A stretch of 64,000 bases of DNA from Streptomyces brasiliensis (GCF_014647875.1 NZ_BMQA01000031.1:1-64000), one strand, 5' to 3'; shown: positions 50,796 to 60,408, counted from the first letter of the stretch. Notes: a model not told the origin generated them from the letters alone. Numbers and translations are program-made.

Positions 50796-51899
50796 ATGAG
50801 GCGCTTGGGGAGCACGCGACGCAGGGGACGTACGAGCCGAGTGGTGGCCGCGGGGGTGGCGTGCGGGGCGGCGCTGGCCGCCCTGACGATCGGTCCCGCC
50901 GAGGCGGGGACGCCGGACCACCGCACCCCGCACTGGGAACTCAAGGACAGCGGCACCCCGGAGGTGCGCTACCGCGGACTGTCCGCCGTCGACCGCCGCA
51001 CGGCCTGGGTGGCAGGCACCGGGGGCACAGTCCTGCGCACCACGGACGGCGGCGCGAGCTGGCGGAACGTCTCCCCGCCCGGCGCCACCGACCTCCAGTT
51101 CCGCGACATCGAGGCCTTCGACGCGCGCCGCGCGGTGGTGCTGGCCATCGGTGAGGGCGAGGCCTCCCGCGTCTACCGCACCGACGACGGCGGAGCGACC
51201 TGGACCGAGTCCTTCCGGAACACCGACGCGAGGGCCTTCTACGACTGCCTGGCCTTCTTCGACCGGCGGCACGGCCTCGCCATGAGCGACCCGGTGGACG
51301 GAAAGTTCCGCATTCTGTCCACCGCCGACGGCGGCCGTACCTGGCGGGTGCTGCCCGCCGCCGGCATGCCGGCCGCCCTGGACGGAGAGGCGGGCTTCGC
51401 GGCCAGCGGCCAGTGCCTGGTCACGTCCGGCCCGAAGGACGTCTGGCTGGCCACCGGCGGTGCGGCCCACGCGCGTGTGCTGCACTCCGCCGACCGCGGC
51501 CTGACCTGGAACGCGGCCGACACGCCGATCCCGGCCGGCGACCCGGCCCGGGGCGTCTTCGCCCTCGCCTTCCACGACCGCACCCACGGCATCGCCGTCG
51601 GCGGCGACTACCGCCCGGACCAGCCCTCACCGCAGGCCGCGGCCGTCACACCCGACGGCGGCCGCACCTGGCGGTCCGCCGTCACGCCCCCGCCCGCCTA
51701 CCGCTCCGGCGCCGCTTGGCTTCCGCACAGCGGCACCACCGCGCTCGCCGTCGGCCCGACCGGCACCGACGTGACGACCGACGGCGGCCGCACCTGGCGC
51801 ACGGTCGACACCGGGTCGTACGACACCGTCGACTGCGCGCCCGACCTGAGCTGCTGGGCGGCGGGGGAGCAGGGGCGCGTGGCACGACTCGAGAACTGA
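50796..51899 (+). CDS. Secreted BNR/Ycf48-like beta-propeller protein
   Basis: 367 aa. Basic signal peptide (RRRGRTSRVVAAGVACGAAL, cleavage near AEAG), then repeated Asp-box/BNR motifs of the form TTDGGASW, TDDGGATW, TADGGRTW, TPDGGRTW and TTDGGRTW, giving a six- or seven-bladed propeller. Related to WD40/YVTN/BNR-like oxidoreductase proteins. Substrate or partner unknown. ATG 50796. Confidence 0.87.
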   Translation: MRRLGSTRRRGRTSRVVAAGVACGAALAALTIGPAEAGTPDHRTPHWELKDSGTPEVRYRGLSAVDRRTAWVAGTGGTVLRTTDGGASWRNVSPPGATDLQFRDIEAFDARRAVVLAIGEGEASRVYRTDDGGATWTESFRNTDARAFYDCLAFFDRRHGLAMSDPVDGKFRILSTADGGRTWRVLPAAGMPAALDGEAGFAASGQCLVTSGPKDVWLATGGAAHARVLHSADRGLTWNAADTPIPAGDPARGVFALAFHDRTHGIAVGGDYRPDQPSPQAAAVTPDGGRTWRSAVTPPPAYRSGAAWLPHSGTTALAVGPTGTDVTTDGGRTWRTVDTGSYDTVDCAPDLSCWAAGEQGRVARLEN

Positions 51900-51962
51900 C
51901 GTGAAGGACGCGGAACGCGGGTACTCGATCGCGGGACACGAAGCGAGAGGAAGTGAGCGGCC

Positions 51963-52295
51963 GTGCCACGCGGTTCCAGCCCCAAGCGGGAGCGTCAGTA
52001 CGAGCACGTCAAGGAGAGCGCGCTGGAGCGCGGCGAGAGCACGCGGCGTGCCGAGGAGATCGCGGCCCGGACGGTCAACAAGGAACGGGCCCGGTCCGGC
52101 GAGTCGCAGCGTGCCAGCCGCACCTCCACCGAGGACATGTCGTCCGGCGAGCGCGGCGGCCGGCGCTCGCACCAGGGTGCCCAGGGGCTGACCTACGACC
52201 AGCTGTACGAGGAGGCCAAGCGGCGCAACATCCATGGCCGTTCGGACATGAACAAGGAGCAGCTGCAACGCGCGCTGGGCGGCAACAAGAGCTGA
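51963..52295 (+). CDS. Rho-N-like 'plasmid stabilisation' protein
   Basis: 110 aa, highly charged. N-terminal helical region (SPKRERQYEHVKESALERGE) and a C-terminal SAP/Rho-N-like motif (LTYDQLYEEAKRRNIHGRSD then MNKEQLQRAL) that may bind nucleic acid. GTG 51963 with GAGAGGAAG upstream. Common in actinobacteria; function not established. Confidence 0.85.
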   Translation: MPRGSSPKRERQYEHVKESALERGESTRRAEEIAARTVNKERARSGESQRASRTSTEDMSSGERGGRRSHQGAQGLTYDQLYEEAKRRNIHGRSDMNKEQLQRALGGNKS

Positions 52296-52342
52296 CCCGG
52301 CGGGCTTCGGTGCCGGCGCGGGACCGTACAGTCGTGGTCACC

Positions 52343-53053
52343 ATGACGACCGTACGCGTTCCCGCGGGCTGGCCCGTGACCGAGGAGCAGGCCCGCGCCG
52401 TCCAGGACGAGCTGCGCGGGCGGGTGGTCCTCGACGAGCCCGGACCGCCGCCCGGGACGGGCCGGGTGACGGGGGTCGACGTCGCCTACGACGACGCGCG
52501 CAACCTCGTCGCGGCGGCGGCCGTCGTGCTGGACGCGGCCACGCTCGAGGTCGTCGCCGAGGCGACCGCCGTCGGCCCGGTCCCCTTCCCGTACGTGCCC
52601 GGCCTGCTGGCCTTCCGGGAGATCCCCGCCGTGCTGGCCGCCCTGGAGGCACTGCCCTGCCCGCCCGGCCTGGTCGTCTGCGACGGCTACGGCCTCGCCC
52701 ACCCGCGCCGCTTCGGTCTCGCCGGCCACCTCGGCGTGCTCACCGGCCTGCCCACGATCGGCGTCGCCAAGAACCCGTTCACCTTCGTGTACGACGACCC
52801 GGACCCCGCGCGCGGCAGCGTCTCCCCGCTCCTCGCGGGCACCGAGGAGGTCGGCCGCGCCCTGCGCACCCGGGACGCCGTCAAACCGGTCTTCGTGTCC
52901 GTGGGTCACCGGGTGAGCCTGGACAACGCCTGCGCCCACACTCTCGCGCTCACCCCGCGCTACCGGCTCCCGGAGACGACGCGCAGGGCGGACGCCTCGT
53001 GTCGCCGGGCACTTCGGGACGCGACGACGGACCACTCCGCGGCCTCGGGGTGA
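52343..53053 (+). CDS. nfi: Endonuclease V (deoxyinosine 3' endonuclease)
   Basis: 236 aa with the EndoV active site: D46 (GVDVAYD), E93 (FREIP), D114 (CDGYGLAHPRRFG) and K143 (AKNPF), positions close to the Thermotoga enzyme. Cuts DNA 3' to deaminated adenine. ATG 52343; the ribosome-binding site is weak. Single gene. Confidence 0.92.
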   Translation: MTTVRVPAGWPVTEEQARAVQDELRGRVVLDEPGPPPGTGRVTGVDVAYDDARNLVAAAAVVLDAATLEVVAEATAVGPVPFPYVPGLLAFREIPAVLAALEALPCPPGLVVCDGYGLAHPRRFGLAGHLGVLTGLPTIGVAKNPFTFVYDDPDPARGSVSPLLAGTEEVGRALRTRDAVKPVFVSVGHRVSLDNACAHTLALTPRYRLPETTRRADASCRRALRDATTDHSAASG

Positions 53054-53115
53054 GTACGTCGTCTGAGTACCCGTACGGATGTGGCCGACCGGGCCGGCCC
53101 GGAAGGCTGGGCCGC

Positions 53116-53259
53116 ATGACGACGCACCGTTCCGCGAAGCCCGTGAGCAACCCCGCCCAGCCCGTCGAGCGCGCCGTGACGGCCGCACTGATCCTCGCCG
53201 TACTGGCGGGGCTCGCCTGGATAGGCGGGATGATCTACACCGTGACCACGGGCCTCTAG
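53116..53259 (+). CDS. 47-aa single-pass membrane protein
   Basis: ATG 53116 after GGAAGG; MTTHRSAKPVSNPAQPVERA then one hydrophobic helix (VTAALILAVLAGLAWIGGMI, about residues 21-40). N-in topology likely from the basic N-terminus. Function unknown. No gene is seen in the 229 bp that follow. Confidence 0.7.
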   Translation: MTTHRSAKPVSNPAQPVERAVTAALILAVLAGLAWIGGMIYTVTTGL

Positions 53260-53488
53260 GCGGTACCTCGTGCCCTGGGAACGGCCGGTGTGGTCGGCCT
53301 GTCCCGGCACGGGGTCAGGAACGCGGTCAGTGCCGAGAGCATCGCCTGGCCGTACTGAGCCGCGCCGTTGCTTCGGGCGCCGGGTTGCGCTCCGTGGCCC
53401 TGCTCGCGTGCACAACGGTGGGGAACGCTCTCGCCCGCGCGGCAGCCGAGCACGTCGCCCAGGACTGACGGGAAGCGCCGCTGGAGTG

Positions 53489-54667
53489 TCAGAAGGCCGC
53501 CGCCACCCGGAAAGTGATCCCCGCCCCGCGCAGTCGCTCGATGAGCGGGTCGCCCATCGCCACCGCCGTCGTGACCTGGCCGGCCGTCGGCGGCAGGTCG
53601 TCGAAGGCCAGGGACAGGGCCGACTCGGCGAACATCTTCGCCGTCTCGCCGTAGCCGGGGTCGCCGCCCGAGACCTCCGTGAACACCCGCCGGCCGCCGC
53701 CCTCGCCGACGAACCGCACCGTGAACCAGCTCTTCGCGCGCTTCTCGGCGCTCGGCCCGTCGCCCGGCCTGAGCCGGCCGGACAACCACCGCCGGGCGGC
53801 CGGTATCTGGGCCGCCGCGGCGACCGCGCCCACGGCGGCGACCCCGCCCAGGGCGACGGGCAGATGCCGTACGGCCGCATAGTGCCGGTAACGGAAGTCG
53901 GGACCGTACCGTTCAAGGGCCCGCGCCGATCTGCGCACGATCTGCGGGTCGATGGTCGGCAGCGGGAGCGCCCAGGCACCCACCTCCTTGGCGAACCTCG
54001 GCGCACCCGTCGGCGCGCTCGCCCGACGGCTCATCAGGCGTGGCTCGTGCCGGCCGCGGTCCCGTGCGGCGGCCAGCATCTGCCGGCCGCGCGCGAACTG
54101 GTCGAGCGCCGAGGCGAGGGTGCCGCCGGAGAAGGCCGCGTCGACGCTCACATGGCCGTCGACGGTCAGCGGCACGCCCTCCGGCAGCTGCTGGACGGTG
54201 AAGTACGCCCCGAGGTCGTGCGGGACCGAGTCGAAGCCGCAGGCGTGCACCATCCGGGCGCCGGTCTCACGCGCGCGTGCGTCGTGCCGGACGTACATGA
54301 GGTCCACGAACTCGGGCTCACCGGTCAGGTCGAGGTAGTCCGCCCCGGTGTCCGCGCAGGCGGCGACGAGTTCTTCGCCGTAGCGGATGTACGGCCCCAC
54401 GGTCGAGGCCACCACGCGCGCGTGCTCGGCGAGCCCCCGCAGAGTGTCCGGGTCGGCGACGTCGGCGCGCAGCACGCCGACCTCGGAGCCGCCCGGCAGC
54501 TGCTCGCGCAGGGCCTGGAGCCTGCCCTCGTCACGGCCGGCGATCGCCCAGCGCAGGTCCTTCGGCGCGTGCGCGGCGAGGTAGTCCGCGGTGAGCGTGC
54601 CGACGAAGCCAGTGGCTCCGAAGAGGACGATGTCGTAGGGGCGGTCCGCCCTCTTTAGCCTGCTCAT
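53489..54667 (-). CDS. Saccharopine dehydrogenase/trans-acting enoyl reductase-like protein
   Basis: 392 aa. N-terminal Rossmann fold (IVLFGATGFVGTLTADYL), STVGPYIRYGEELVAAC, DLTGEPEF and GFDSVPHDLG, the signature of the Rv2449c/Rv2953 trans-acting enoyl reductase group. Probably an NAD(P)H reductase for lipid or polyketide acyl chains. ATG 54667. Divergent from the CoA-transferase operon. Confidence 0.85.
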   Translation of the reverse strand: MSRLKRADRPYDIVLFGATGFVGTLTADYLAAHAPKDLRWAIAGRDEGRLQALREQLPGGSEVGVLRADVADPDTLRGLAEHARVVASTVGPYIRYGEELVAACADTGADYLDLTGEPEFVDLMYVRHDARARETGARMVHACGFDSVPHDLGAYFTVQQLPEGVPLTVDGHVSVDAAFSGGTLASALDQFARGRQMLAAARDRGRHEPRLMSRRASAPTGAPRFAKEVGAWALPLPTIDPQIVRRSARALERYGPDFRYRHYAAVRHLPVALGGVAAVGAVAAAAQIPAARRWLSGRLRPGDGPSAEKRAKSWFTVRFVGEGGGRRVFTEVSGGDPGYGETAKMFAESALSLAFDDLPPTAGQVTTAVAMGDPLIERLRGAGITFRVAAAF

Positions 54668-54776
54668 GACACCCCTTGGTCCGTGGCGCGCGCCGTTGTC
54701 CGTGGCTGAGGCTAGCGTGGGGAGCGAGCGGCCCGACGCTCGCCCCTGGCCGCAGGCTCGTCGGGGTAAGTTGGCT

Positions 54777-54784
54777 AAGCGCTT
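54777..54784. promoter_or_regulatory. AAGCGCTT palindrome in divergent promoter of CoA-transferase operon
   Basis: A perfect 8-bp palindrome, within CTAAGCGCTTGCT, 84 nt upstream of the CoA-transferase start. Such AAGCGCTT cores occur before acyl-CoA genes in actinobacteria. Candidate operator. Confidence 0.4.
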
Positions 54785-54867
54785 GCTCGCCACCTCTTGT
54801 GTCGGGTGGAACACGTTCTTAGCATCAGTGGTGTTACAGCGGTGGTGTCACATCGACTGGGGGCCGC

Positions 54868-56022
54868 ATGACGACGGCAGGGACGCCGACGCCGGGACAC
54901 GGCCCGCTCACGGGCGTGCGGGTGGTCGAGCTGGCCGGCATCGGGCCGGGCCCGTTCGCCGCCATGCTCCTGGCCGACCTGGGCGCCGACGTCGTGCGCG
55001 TGGACCGGCCCGGCGGCCCGGGGCTCGGGATCGACCCGGCGTACGACATCACCAACCGCAACAAGCGCTCCGTCGTCGTCGACCTCAAGGTGGACGGCCC
55101 GGACCGCGTCCTCGACCTGGCCGCACGCGCCGACATCCTGATCGAGGGCTACCGCCCCGGCGTCGCCGAACGCCTCGGTGTCGGCCCCGAGGCCTGCCAC
55201 GCCCGCAACCCCCGGCTGGTCTACGGCCGGATGACCGGCTGGGGCCAGGACGGCCCGCTCGCCCCGCGGGCCGGCCACGACGTCACGTACATCGCCGTCA
55301 CCGGCACCCTCGGCATGATCGGAGCCCCGGACGAGCCCCCGGTCGTCCCCGCCAACCTGGTCGGCGACTACGCGGGCGGCTCCCTCTACCTGGTCGTCGG
55401 CGTCCTCGCCGCGCTCCACCACGCGTGCGCGACCGGTACCGGCCAGGTCGTCGACGCCGCCATCGTGGACGGCACCGTCCACCTCGCCTCGATGATCCAC
55501 GGCATGCTCGCGGCCGGCGGCTGGCAGGACCGGCGCGGCACCAACCTGCTCGACGGCGGTTGCCCCTACTACGGGACGTACGAGACGTCCGACGGGCAGT
55601 ATCTGGCCGTCGGCGCCCTGGAGCGGCAGTTCTACGAGGAGTTCCTGCACCGGCTCGACCTGGACGACCTCGCCCCGGCCCACAAGGACTGGACCCGCTG
55701 GGGTGAACTGCGCGAGCGGGTCGCCGAGCGTTTCCGGTCCCGCACCCGCGACGAGTGGACGGCCGTCTTCGAGGGCTCCGACGCATGCGTGGCGCCCGTC
55801 CTGTCCCTGCGCGAGGCCCCGCACCACCCGCACCTCGCAGCCCGCGGCACCTTCATCGACCAGGGCGGCATCACCCAGCCCGCCCCGGCCCCGAGGTTCA
55901 GCGCCACGCCGACCACCGTCCGCACCGGCCCCGCTCTGCCCGGCACCGCCACGGAGGACGTGGCCCGCGACTGGGACGTGCCCCGGCTGCTCGCCGACGA
56001 CCGCCGAAAGGACGGCGACTGA
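54868..56022 (+). CDS. Class III CoA-transferase (CaiB/BaiF; AMACR-like)
   Basis: 384 aa. GVRVVELAGIGPGPFAAMLL, the catalytic Asp region (GHDVTYIAVTGTL) and RNKRSVVVDLK, all typical of family III; GIGPGPFAAMLLADLGADV-type starts are usual for alpha-methylacyl-CoA racemases. It could epimerise 2-methylacyl-CoA so that branched fatty acids enter beta-oxidation. First gene of a three-gene operon with thiolase and FadB-like protein. Confidence 0.88.
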   Translation: MTTAGTPTPGHGPLTGVRVVELAGIGPGPFAAMLLADLGADVVRVDRPGGPGLGIDPAYDITNRNKRSVVVDLKVDGPDRVLDLAARADILIEGYRPGVAERLGVGPEACHARNPRLVYGRMTGWGQDGPLAPRAGHDVTYIAVTGTLGMIGAPDEPPVVPANLVGDYAGGSLYLVVGVLAALHHACATGTGQVVDAAIVDGTVHLASMIHGMLAAGGWQDRRGTNLLDGGCPYYGTYETSDGQYLAVGALERQFYEEFLHRLDLDDLAPAHKDWTRWGELRERVAERFRSRTRDEWTAVFEGSDACVAPVLSLREAPHHPHLAARGTFIDQGGITQPAPAPRFSATPTTVRTGPALPGTATEDVARDWDVPRLLADDRRKDGD

Positions 56023-56110
56023 TGGAGCCCGCCGCTTTCCGGGGATACCCACTCCGAACGCCGGTCCCCCAGACCCTCCGCTGTGAAAACCCTCGTTGAA
56101 AGGCCTCTCA

Positions 56111-57325
56111 GTGAGCACCGAAGCGTACGTGTACGACGCGATCCGCACCCCGCGCGGCCGCGGCAAGGCGAACGGCGCCCTGCACGGCACGAAGCCGATC
56201 GACCTGGTCGTCGGCCTCATCCATGAGATCCGCGACCGCTTCCCGGGCCTGGACCCGGCGGCGATCGACGACATCGTGCTCGGCGTCGTCGGCCCGGTCG
56301 GCGACCAGGGCTCCGACATCGCCCGCATCGCGGCCATCGCCGCCGGTCTGCCCGACACGGTCGCCGGCGTCCAGGAGAACCGCTTCTGTGCGTCCGGCCT
56401 GGAGGCCGTCAACCAGGCCGCCGCCCGGGTCCGCTCCGGCTGGGAGGACCTGATCCTCGCCGGCGGTGTCGAGTCGATGTCCCGGGTGCCGATGGCCTCC
56501 GACGGGGGCGCCTGGTTCAACGACCCGATGACCAACATGGCCACGAACTTCGTGCCGCAGGGCATCGGCGCCGACCTCATCGCCACCATCGAGGGCTTCT
56601 CCCGCCGCGACGTCGACGAGTACGCGGCCCTCTCGCAGGAGCGCGCGGCGGGCGCCGCGAAGGACGGCCGCTTCGAGCGCTCCGTCGTCCCGGTCAGGGA
56701 CCGCAGCGGCCTCGTCGTCCTCGACCACGACGAGCACCCGCGCCCCGGCACCACCGCCGACTCCCTCGCCAAGCTGAAGCCGTCCTTCGCCGACATCGGC
56801 GAGCTGGGCGGCTTCGACGCCGTGGCCCTGCAGAAGTACCACTGGGTCGAGAAGATCGACCACGTCCACCACGCGGGCAACTCGTCCGGCATCGTGGACG
56901 GCGCCTCGCTCGTCGCGATCGGCTCCAAGGAGGTCGGCGAGCGCCACGGCCTCACCCCGCGCGCGCGGATCGTCTCCGCCGCCGTCTCCGGCTCCGAGCC
57001 CACCATCATGCTCACCGGTCCCGCGCCCGCCACCCGCAAGGCGCTCGCCAAGGCCGGGCTGACCATCGACGACATCGACCTCGTCGAGATCAACGAGGCG
57101 TTCGCCGCGGTCGTGCTGCGCTTCGTGAAGGACATGGGCCTGTCCCTGGACAAGGTCAACGTCAACGGCGGCGCGATCGCTCTCGGCCACCCGCTCGGCG
57201 CCACGGGCGCGATGATCCTCGGCACGCTCGTCGACGAGCTCGAGCGCCAGGACAAGCGCTACGGCCTCGCCACGCTGTGCGTCGGCGGCGGCATGGGCAT
57301 CGCCACCATCATCGAGCGCATCTGA
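56111..57325 (+). CDS. Acetyl-CoA C-acyltransferase (FadA-type thiolase)
   Basis: 404 aa. Nucleophile C93 (ENRFCASGLEAVN), NEAFAAVV, GGAIALGHPLGATG with His, and LCVGGGMG with the second Cys. Thiolytic step of beta-oxidation. GTG 56111 with GAAAGG upstream, chosen over an upstream ATG at 56096. Together with the next gene it makes a FadAB-type complex. Confidence 0.93.
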   Translation: MSTEAYVYDAIRTPRGRGKANGALHGTKPIDLVVGLIHEIRDRFPGLDPAAIDDIVLGVVGPVGDQGSDIARIAAIAAGLPDTVAGVQENRFCASGLEAVNQAAARVRSGWEDLILAGGVESMSRVPMASDGGAWFNDPMTNMATNFVPQGIGADLIATIEGFSRRDVDEYAALSQERAAGAAKDGRFERSVVPVRDRSGLVVLDHDEHPRPGTTADSLAKLKPSFADIGELGGFDAVALQKYHWVEKIDHVHHAGNSSGIVDGASLVAIGSKEVGERHGLTPRARIVSAAVSGSEPTIMLTGPAPATRKALAKAGLTIDDIDLVEINEAFAAVVLRFVKDMGLSLDKVNVNGGAIALGHPLGATGAMILGTLVDELERQDKRYGLATLCVGGGMGIATIIERI

Positions 57326-57366
57326 ACTCCCCGCGGAATCACGACACTTCAACGGAGACGACTGTC

Positions 57367-59562
57367 ATGACCGAAAGCACCACCATCCGCTGGGAACAGG
57401 ACGACACCGGCGTCGTCACCCTCGTCCTCGACGACCCCGACCAGTCCGCGAACACCATGAACCAGGCGTTCCGCGACTCCCTCGCCGCGATCACCGAACG
57501 CCTGGAAGCCGAGAAGGACAGCATCCGGGGCGTCATCTTCACCTCCGCCAAGAAGACCTTCTTCGCCGGCGGCGACCTGCGCGACCTGATCCGGGTCACG
57601 CCCGGGACCGCGCAGGACCTCTTCGACGGCAGCCTCGCCATCAAGCGCAACCTGCGCCGCATCGAGACCCTCGGCAAGCCGGTCGTCGCGGCGATCAACG
57701 GCGCGGCCCTGGGCGGCGGCTTCGAACTCGCCCTCGCCTGCCACCACCGCGTCGCCCTCGACACCTCCGGCACCAAGATCGGCTGCCCCGAGGTCACCCT
57801 CGGCCTGCTGCCCGGAGGCGGCGGAGTCGTCCGCACCGTACGCCTGCTGGGCATCGCCGATGCCCTCCTGAAGGTCCTCCTCCAGGGCACCCAGTACAAC
57901 GCGCGGCGCGCCCAGGAGAACGGCCTCGTCCATGAAGTGGCCGAAACGCCGGAGGAGCTGCTGGCCAAGGCCCGCGCCTTCATCGATGCCAACCCCGAGT
58001 CCCAGCAGCCCTGGGACAAGCCCGGCCACCGCATCCCGGGCGGCACCCCGGCCAACCCCAAGTTCGCCGCCAACCTGCCCGCCTTCCCGGCCAGTCTGCG
58101 CAAGCAGACCAATGGCGCGCCCTACCCGGCGCCGCGCAACATCCTCGCCGCGGCCGTCGAGGGCTCCCAGGTCGACTTCGAGACCGCCCAGGTCATCGAG
58201 GCGCGCTACTTCGTCGAGCTGGCCGCCGGGCAGACCGCGAAGAACATGATCCAGGCGTTCTTCTTCGACCTCCAGGCCGTCAACTCCGGCGCCAACCGCC
58301 CCAAGGGCGTCGAGCCGCGCAAGGTCCGCAAGGTCGCCGTCCTGGGCGCCGGGATGATGGGCGCGGGCATCGCCTACTCGTGCGCCCGCGCGGGCATCGA
58401 GGTCGTTCTCAAGGACGTCTCCCTGGAGGCCGCTCTCAAGGGCAGGTCCTACTCCGAGAAGCTGTGCGCGAAGGCCGTCTCCCGGGGCCGTACGACCCAG
58501 GAGAAGGCGGACGCGCTGCTCGCCCGCATCACCCCCACCGCCGAGGCCGCCGACCTCGCGGGCTGCGACGCGGTCATCGAGGCCGTCTTCGAGGACCCGG
58601 CGCTCAAGCACAAGGTGTTCCAGGAGATCGAGCACGTCGTCGACGCCGACGCGCTGCTGTGCTCGAACACCTCCACCCTCCCGATCACCGCCCTCGCCGA
58701 AGGCGTCGAGCGCCAGGCCGACTTCATCGGACTGCACTTCTTCTCGCCGGTCGACAAGATGCCGCTCGTCGAGATCATCAAGGGTGAGCGCACCGGCGAC
58801 GAGGCCCTCGCCCGCGCCTTCGACCTCGTCCGGCAGATCAACAAGACGCCGATCGTCGTCAACGACTCGCGCGGCTTCTTCACCTCGCGCGTGATCGGAC
58901 ACTTCATCAACGAGGGCGTCGCGATGGTCGGCGAGGGCATCGAGCCCGCGTCGGTCGAGCAGGCGGCGGCGCAGGTGGGCTACCCGGCCAAGGTGCTGTC
59001 CCTGATGGACGAGCTGACGCTGACCCTGCCGCGCAAGATCCGCAACGAGTCCAAGCGGGCCGTCGAGGAGGCGGGCGGCACCTGGCCGGCGCACCCCGCC
59101 GAGGCCGTCATCGACCGCATGGTCGACGAGTTCGGGCGCCCGGGCCGCAGCGGCGGCGCGGGCTTCTACGAGTACGGCGAGGACGGCAAGCGCGCCGGAC
59201 TGTGGCCGGGCCTGCGCGAGCACTTCACCAAGCCTGGGCACGAGATCCCGTTCCGCGACATGCAGGAGCGGATGCTCTTCTCGGAGGCGCTGGACACCGT
59301 CAAGCTCCTCGAGGAGGGTGTCCTGACGTCGGTCGCCGACGCCAACATCGGCTCGATCTTCGGCATCGGCTTCCCGGGCTGGACCGGCGGCGTCCTGCAG
59401 TACATCAACGGCTACGACGGCGGCGCCGGGACAGGGGTCGGCCTGCCGGGCTTCGTGGCACGCGCGCGTGAGCTGGCCGACCGCTACGGCGAGCGCTTCA
59501 CCCCGCCCGCCCTGCTGATCGAGAAGGCCGAGAAGGGCGAGACCTTCACCGACGGGCGCTGA
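57367..59562 (+). CDS. FadB/FadJ-type multifunctional fatty-acid oxidation protein
   Basis: 731 aa. Enoyl-CoA hydratase part (residues ~10-290) with oxyanion motif INGAALGGG (~110-120) and Glu in IGCPEVTLGLLPGGG; 3-hydroxyacyl-CoA dehydrogenase part from ~325 with NAD motif GAGMMGAGIA and HFFSPVDKMPLVEI. Catalyses hydration and oxidation of enoyl-CoA. 41 nt after the thiolase gene. Ends at a strong terminator shared with the convergent MerR gene. Confidence 0.94.
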   Translation: MTESTTIRWEQDDTGVVTLVLDDPDQSANTMNQAFRDSLAAITERLEAEKDSIRGVIFTSAKKTFFAGGDLRDLIRVTPGTAQDLFDGSLAIKRNLRRIETLGKPVVAAINGAALGGGFELALACHHRVALDTSGTKIGCPEVTLGLLPGGGGVVRTVRLLGIADALLKVLLQGTQYNARRAQENGLVHEVAETPEELLAKARAFIDANPESQQPWDKPGHRIPGGTPANPKFAANLPAFPASLRKQTNGAPYPAPRNILAAAVEGSQVDFETAQVIEARYFVELAAGQTAKNMIQAFFFDLQAVNSGANRPKGVEPRKVRKVAVLGAGMMGAGIAYSCARAGIEVVLKDVSLEAALKGRSYSEKLCAKAVSRGRTTQEKADALLARITPTAEAADLAGCDAVIEAVFEDPALKHKVFQEIEHVVDADALLCSNTSTLPITALAEGVERQADFIGLHFFSPVDKMPLVEIIKGERTGDEALARAFDLVRQINKTPIVVNDSRGFFTSRVIGHFINEGVAMVGEGIEPASVEQAAAQVGYPAKVLSLMDELTLTLPRKIRNESKRAVEEAGGTWPAHPAEAVIDRMVDEFGRPGRSGGAGFYEYGEDGKRAGLWPGLREHFTKPGHEIPFRDMQERMLFSEALDTVKLLEEGVLTSVADANIGSIFGIGFPGWTGGVLQYINGYDGGAGTGVGLPGFVARARELADRYGERFTPPALLIEKAEKGETFTDGR

Positions 59563-59570
59563 CGGATCTT

Positions 59571-59612
59571 GCAGGAGTGGCTCACCCCTCCTCCGGGGTG
59601 AGCCACTCCTGC
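59571..59612. terminator. Perfect 18-bp-stem bidirectional terminator overlapping merR 3' end
   Basis: GCAGGAGTGGCTCACCCC, a 6-nt loop (TCCTCC) and GGGGTGAGCCACTCCTGC. It begins 8 nt after the FadB-like stop and its right arm encodes the last ~9 codons of the convergent MerR protein, including the TGA. Confidence 0.85.
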
Positions 59613-60283
59613 AGTTCCTGCCTCAGCGACCGCTGAAAGGTCGTCAACAGGGCCTGCACCACCAGCGGATGCATGTGCGCCGACAGCGACTTCACATCCC
59701 GGGTGTCTCGTTCGGCGACCGCGTCCCGCAACAGCGACGACAGCTCCCGGGCCGCCGCCCGTGAGTGCTCGATCAGGGCGGTGCGGGCCGCCAGGATCGT
59801 CTCCTGCGAGAACGGCACGTCGAGCAGTTCGACGCCGAGCCGGAGCAGCCCGGCGTCGACCCGGAACGCGTCACCGTCCCGCTCGACCACGTTCATCGCG
59901 GCCAGCCGGTCCAGGTCGTCCTCGGTCAGCGGCCGTCCCGAACGCCGCTCCAGTTCCGCGCGTGAGAGCCTCTCCGAGGTGTCCGGGGCCCACGAGGACA
60001 CAACGGCCCGGTGCACTGCGAGATCCCGGGCGCTCAGGTCCGGCGGCAGCTGCCGCAGGTACCGCTCGATCGCGGCCAGGGTCATGCCCTGGTGCTGGAG
60101 CTCCTCGATCAGCGCGAGACGCGCGAGATGCCCGGGGCCGTAGTGGCCCACCCGGCGCGGACCGATCACCGGCGGCGGCAGCAGCCCCTTGGTGCCGTAG
60201 AAGCGGACCGTGCGCACCGTGAGGCCCGCCCGGGCGGCCAGCTCGTCGATCGTGAGGGTCGGCTCCTCAGTGTCGGTCGTCAT
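59582..60283 (-). CDS. MerR-family transcriptional regulator
   Basis: 233 aa. N-terminal MerR HTH (LTIDELAARAGLTVRTVRFYG, then PPPVIGPRRVGHYG wing) and a helical dimer region; the C-terminal half is a longer effector domain without metal-binding cysteines. Convergent with and probably regulating the beta-oxidation operon. ATG 60283. Upstream, TTCACA-N16-GATACT could be its promoter. Confidence 0.9.
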   Translation of the reverse strand: MTTDTEEPTLTIDELAARAGLTVRTVRFYGTKGLLPPPVIGPRRVGHYGPGHLARLALIEELQHQGMTLAAIERYLRQLPPDLSARDLAVHRAVVSSWAPDTSERLSRAELERRSGRPLTEDDLDRLAAMNVVERDGDAFRVDAGLLRLGVELLDVPFSQETILAARTALIEHSRAAARELSSLLRDAVAERDTRDVKSLSAHMHPLVVQALLTTFQRSLRQELQEWLTPEEG

Positions 60284-60389
60284 GTGCAGCAGTATCGCTG
60301 TCTCACCAATGCTGTGAAACCCGCGATCGCGAGGATTCCGTGCGCCACGTCATGGGGCGGGTGGCTTTCGGAGTGTGTACGATCGCAAT

Positions 60390-60408
60390 TAGATGTAGTA
60401 TACATCTA
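60390..60408. promoter_or_regulatory. TAGATGTAGTATACATCTA dyad upstream of APC permease
   Basis: A perfect 8-bp inverted repeat with a 3-nt centre, AT-rich in a GC-rich background, about 180 nt before the permease start and 107 nt before the merR start. TGTANTATACA-type sites are used by GntR regulators. The rest of the 301-bp intergenic stretch shows nothing further. Confidence 0.55.

Noticed and set aside
53260..53488. Short plus- and minus-strand frames after the 47-aa membrane protein
   Set aside because: No ribosome-binding site, no recognisable motif and only weak codon bias; left unannotated.
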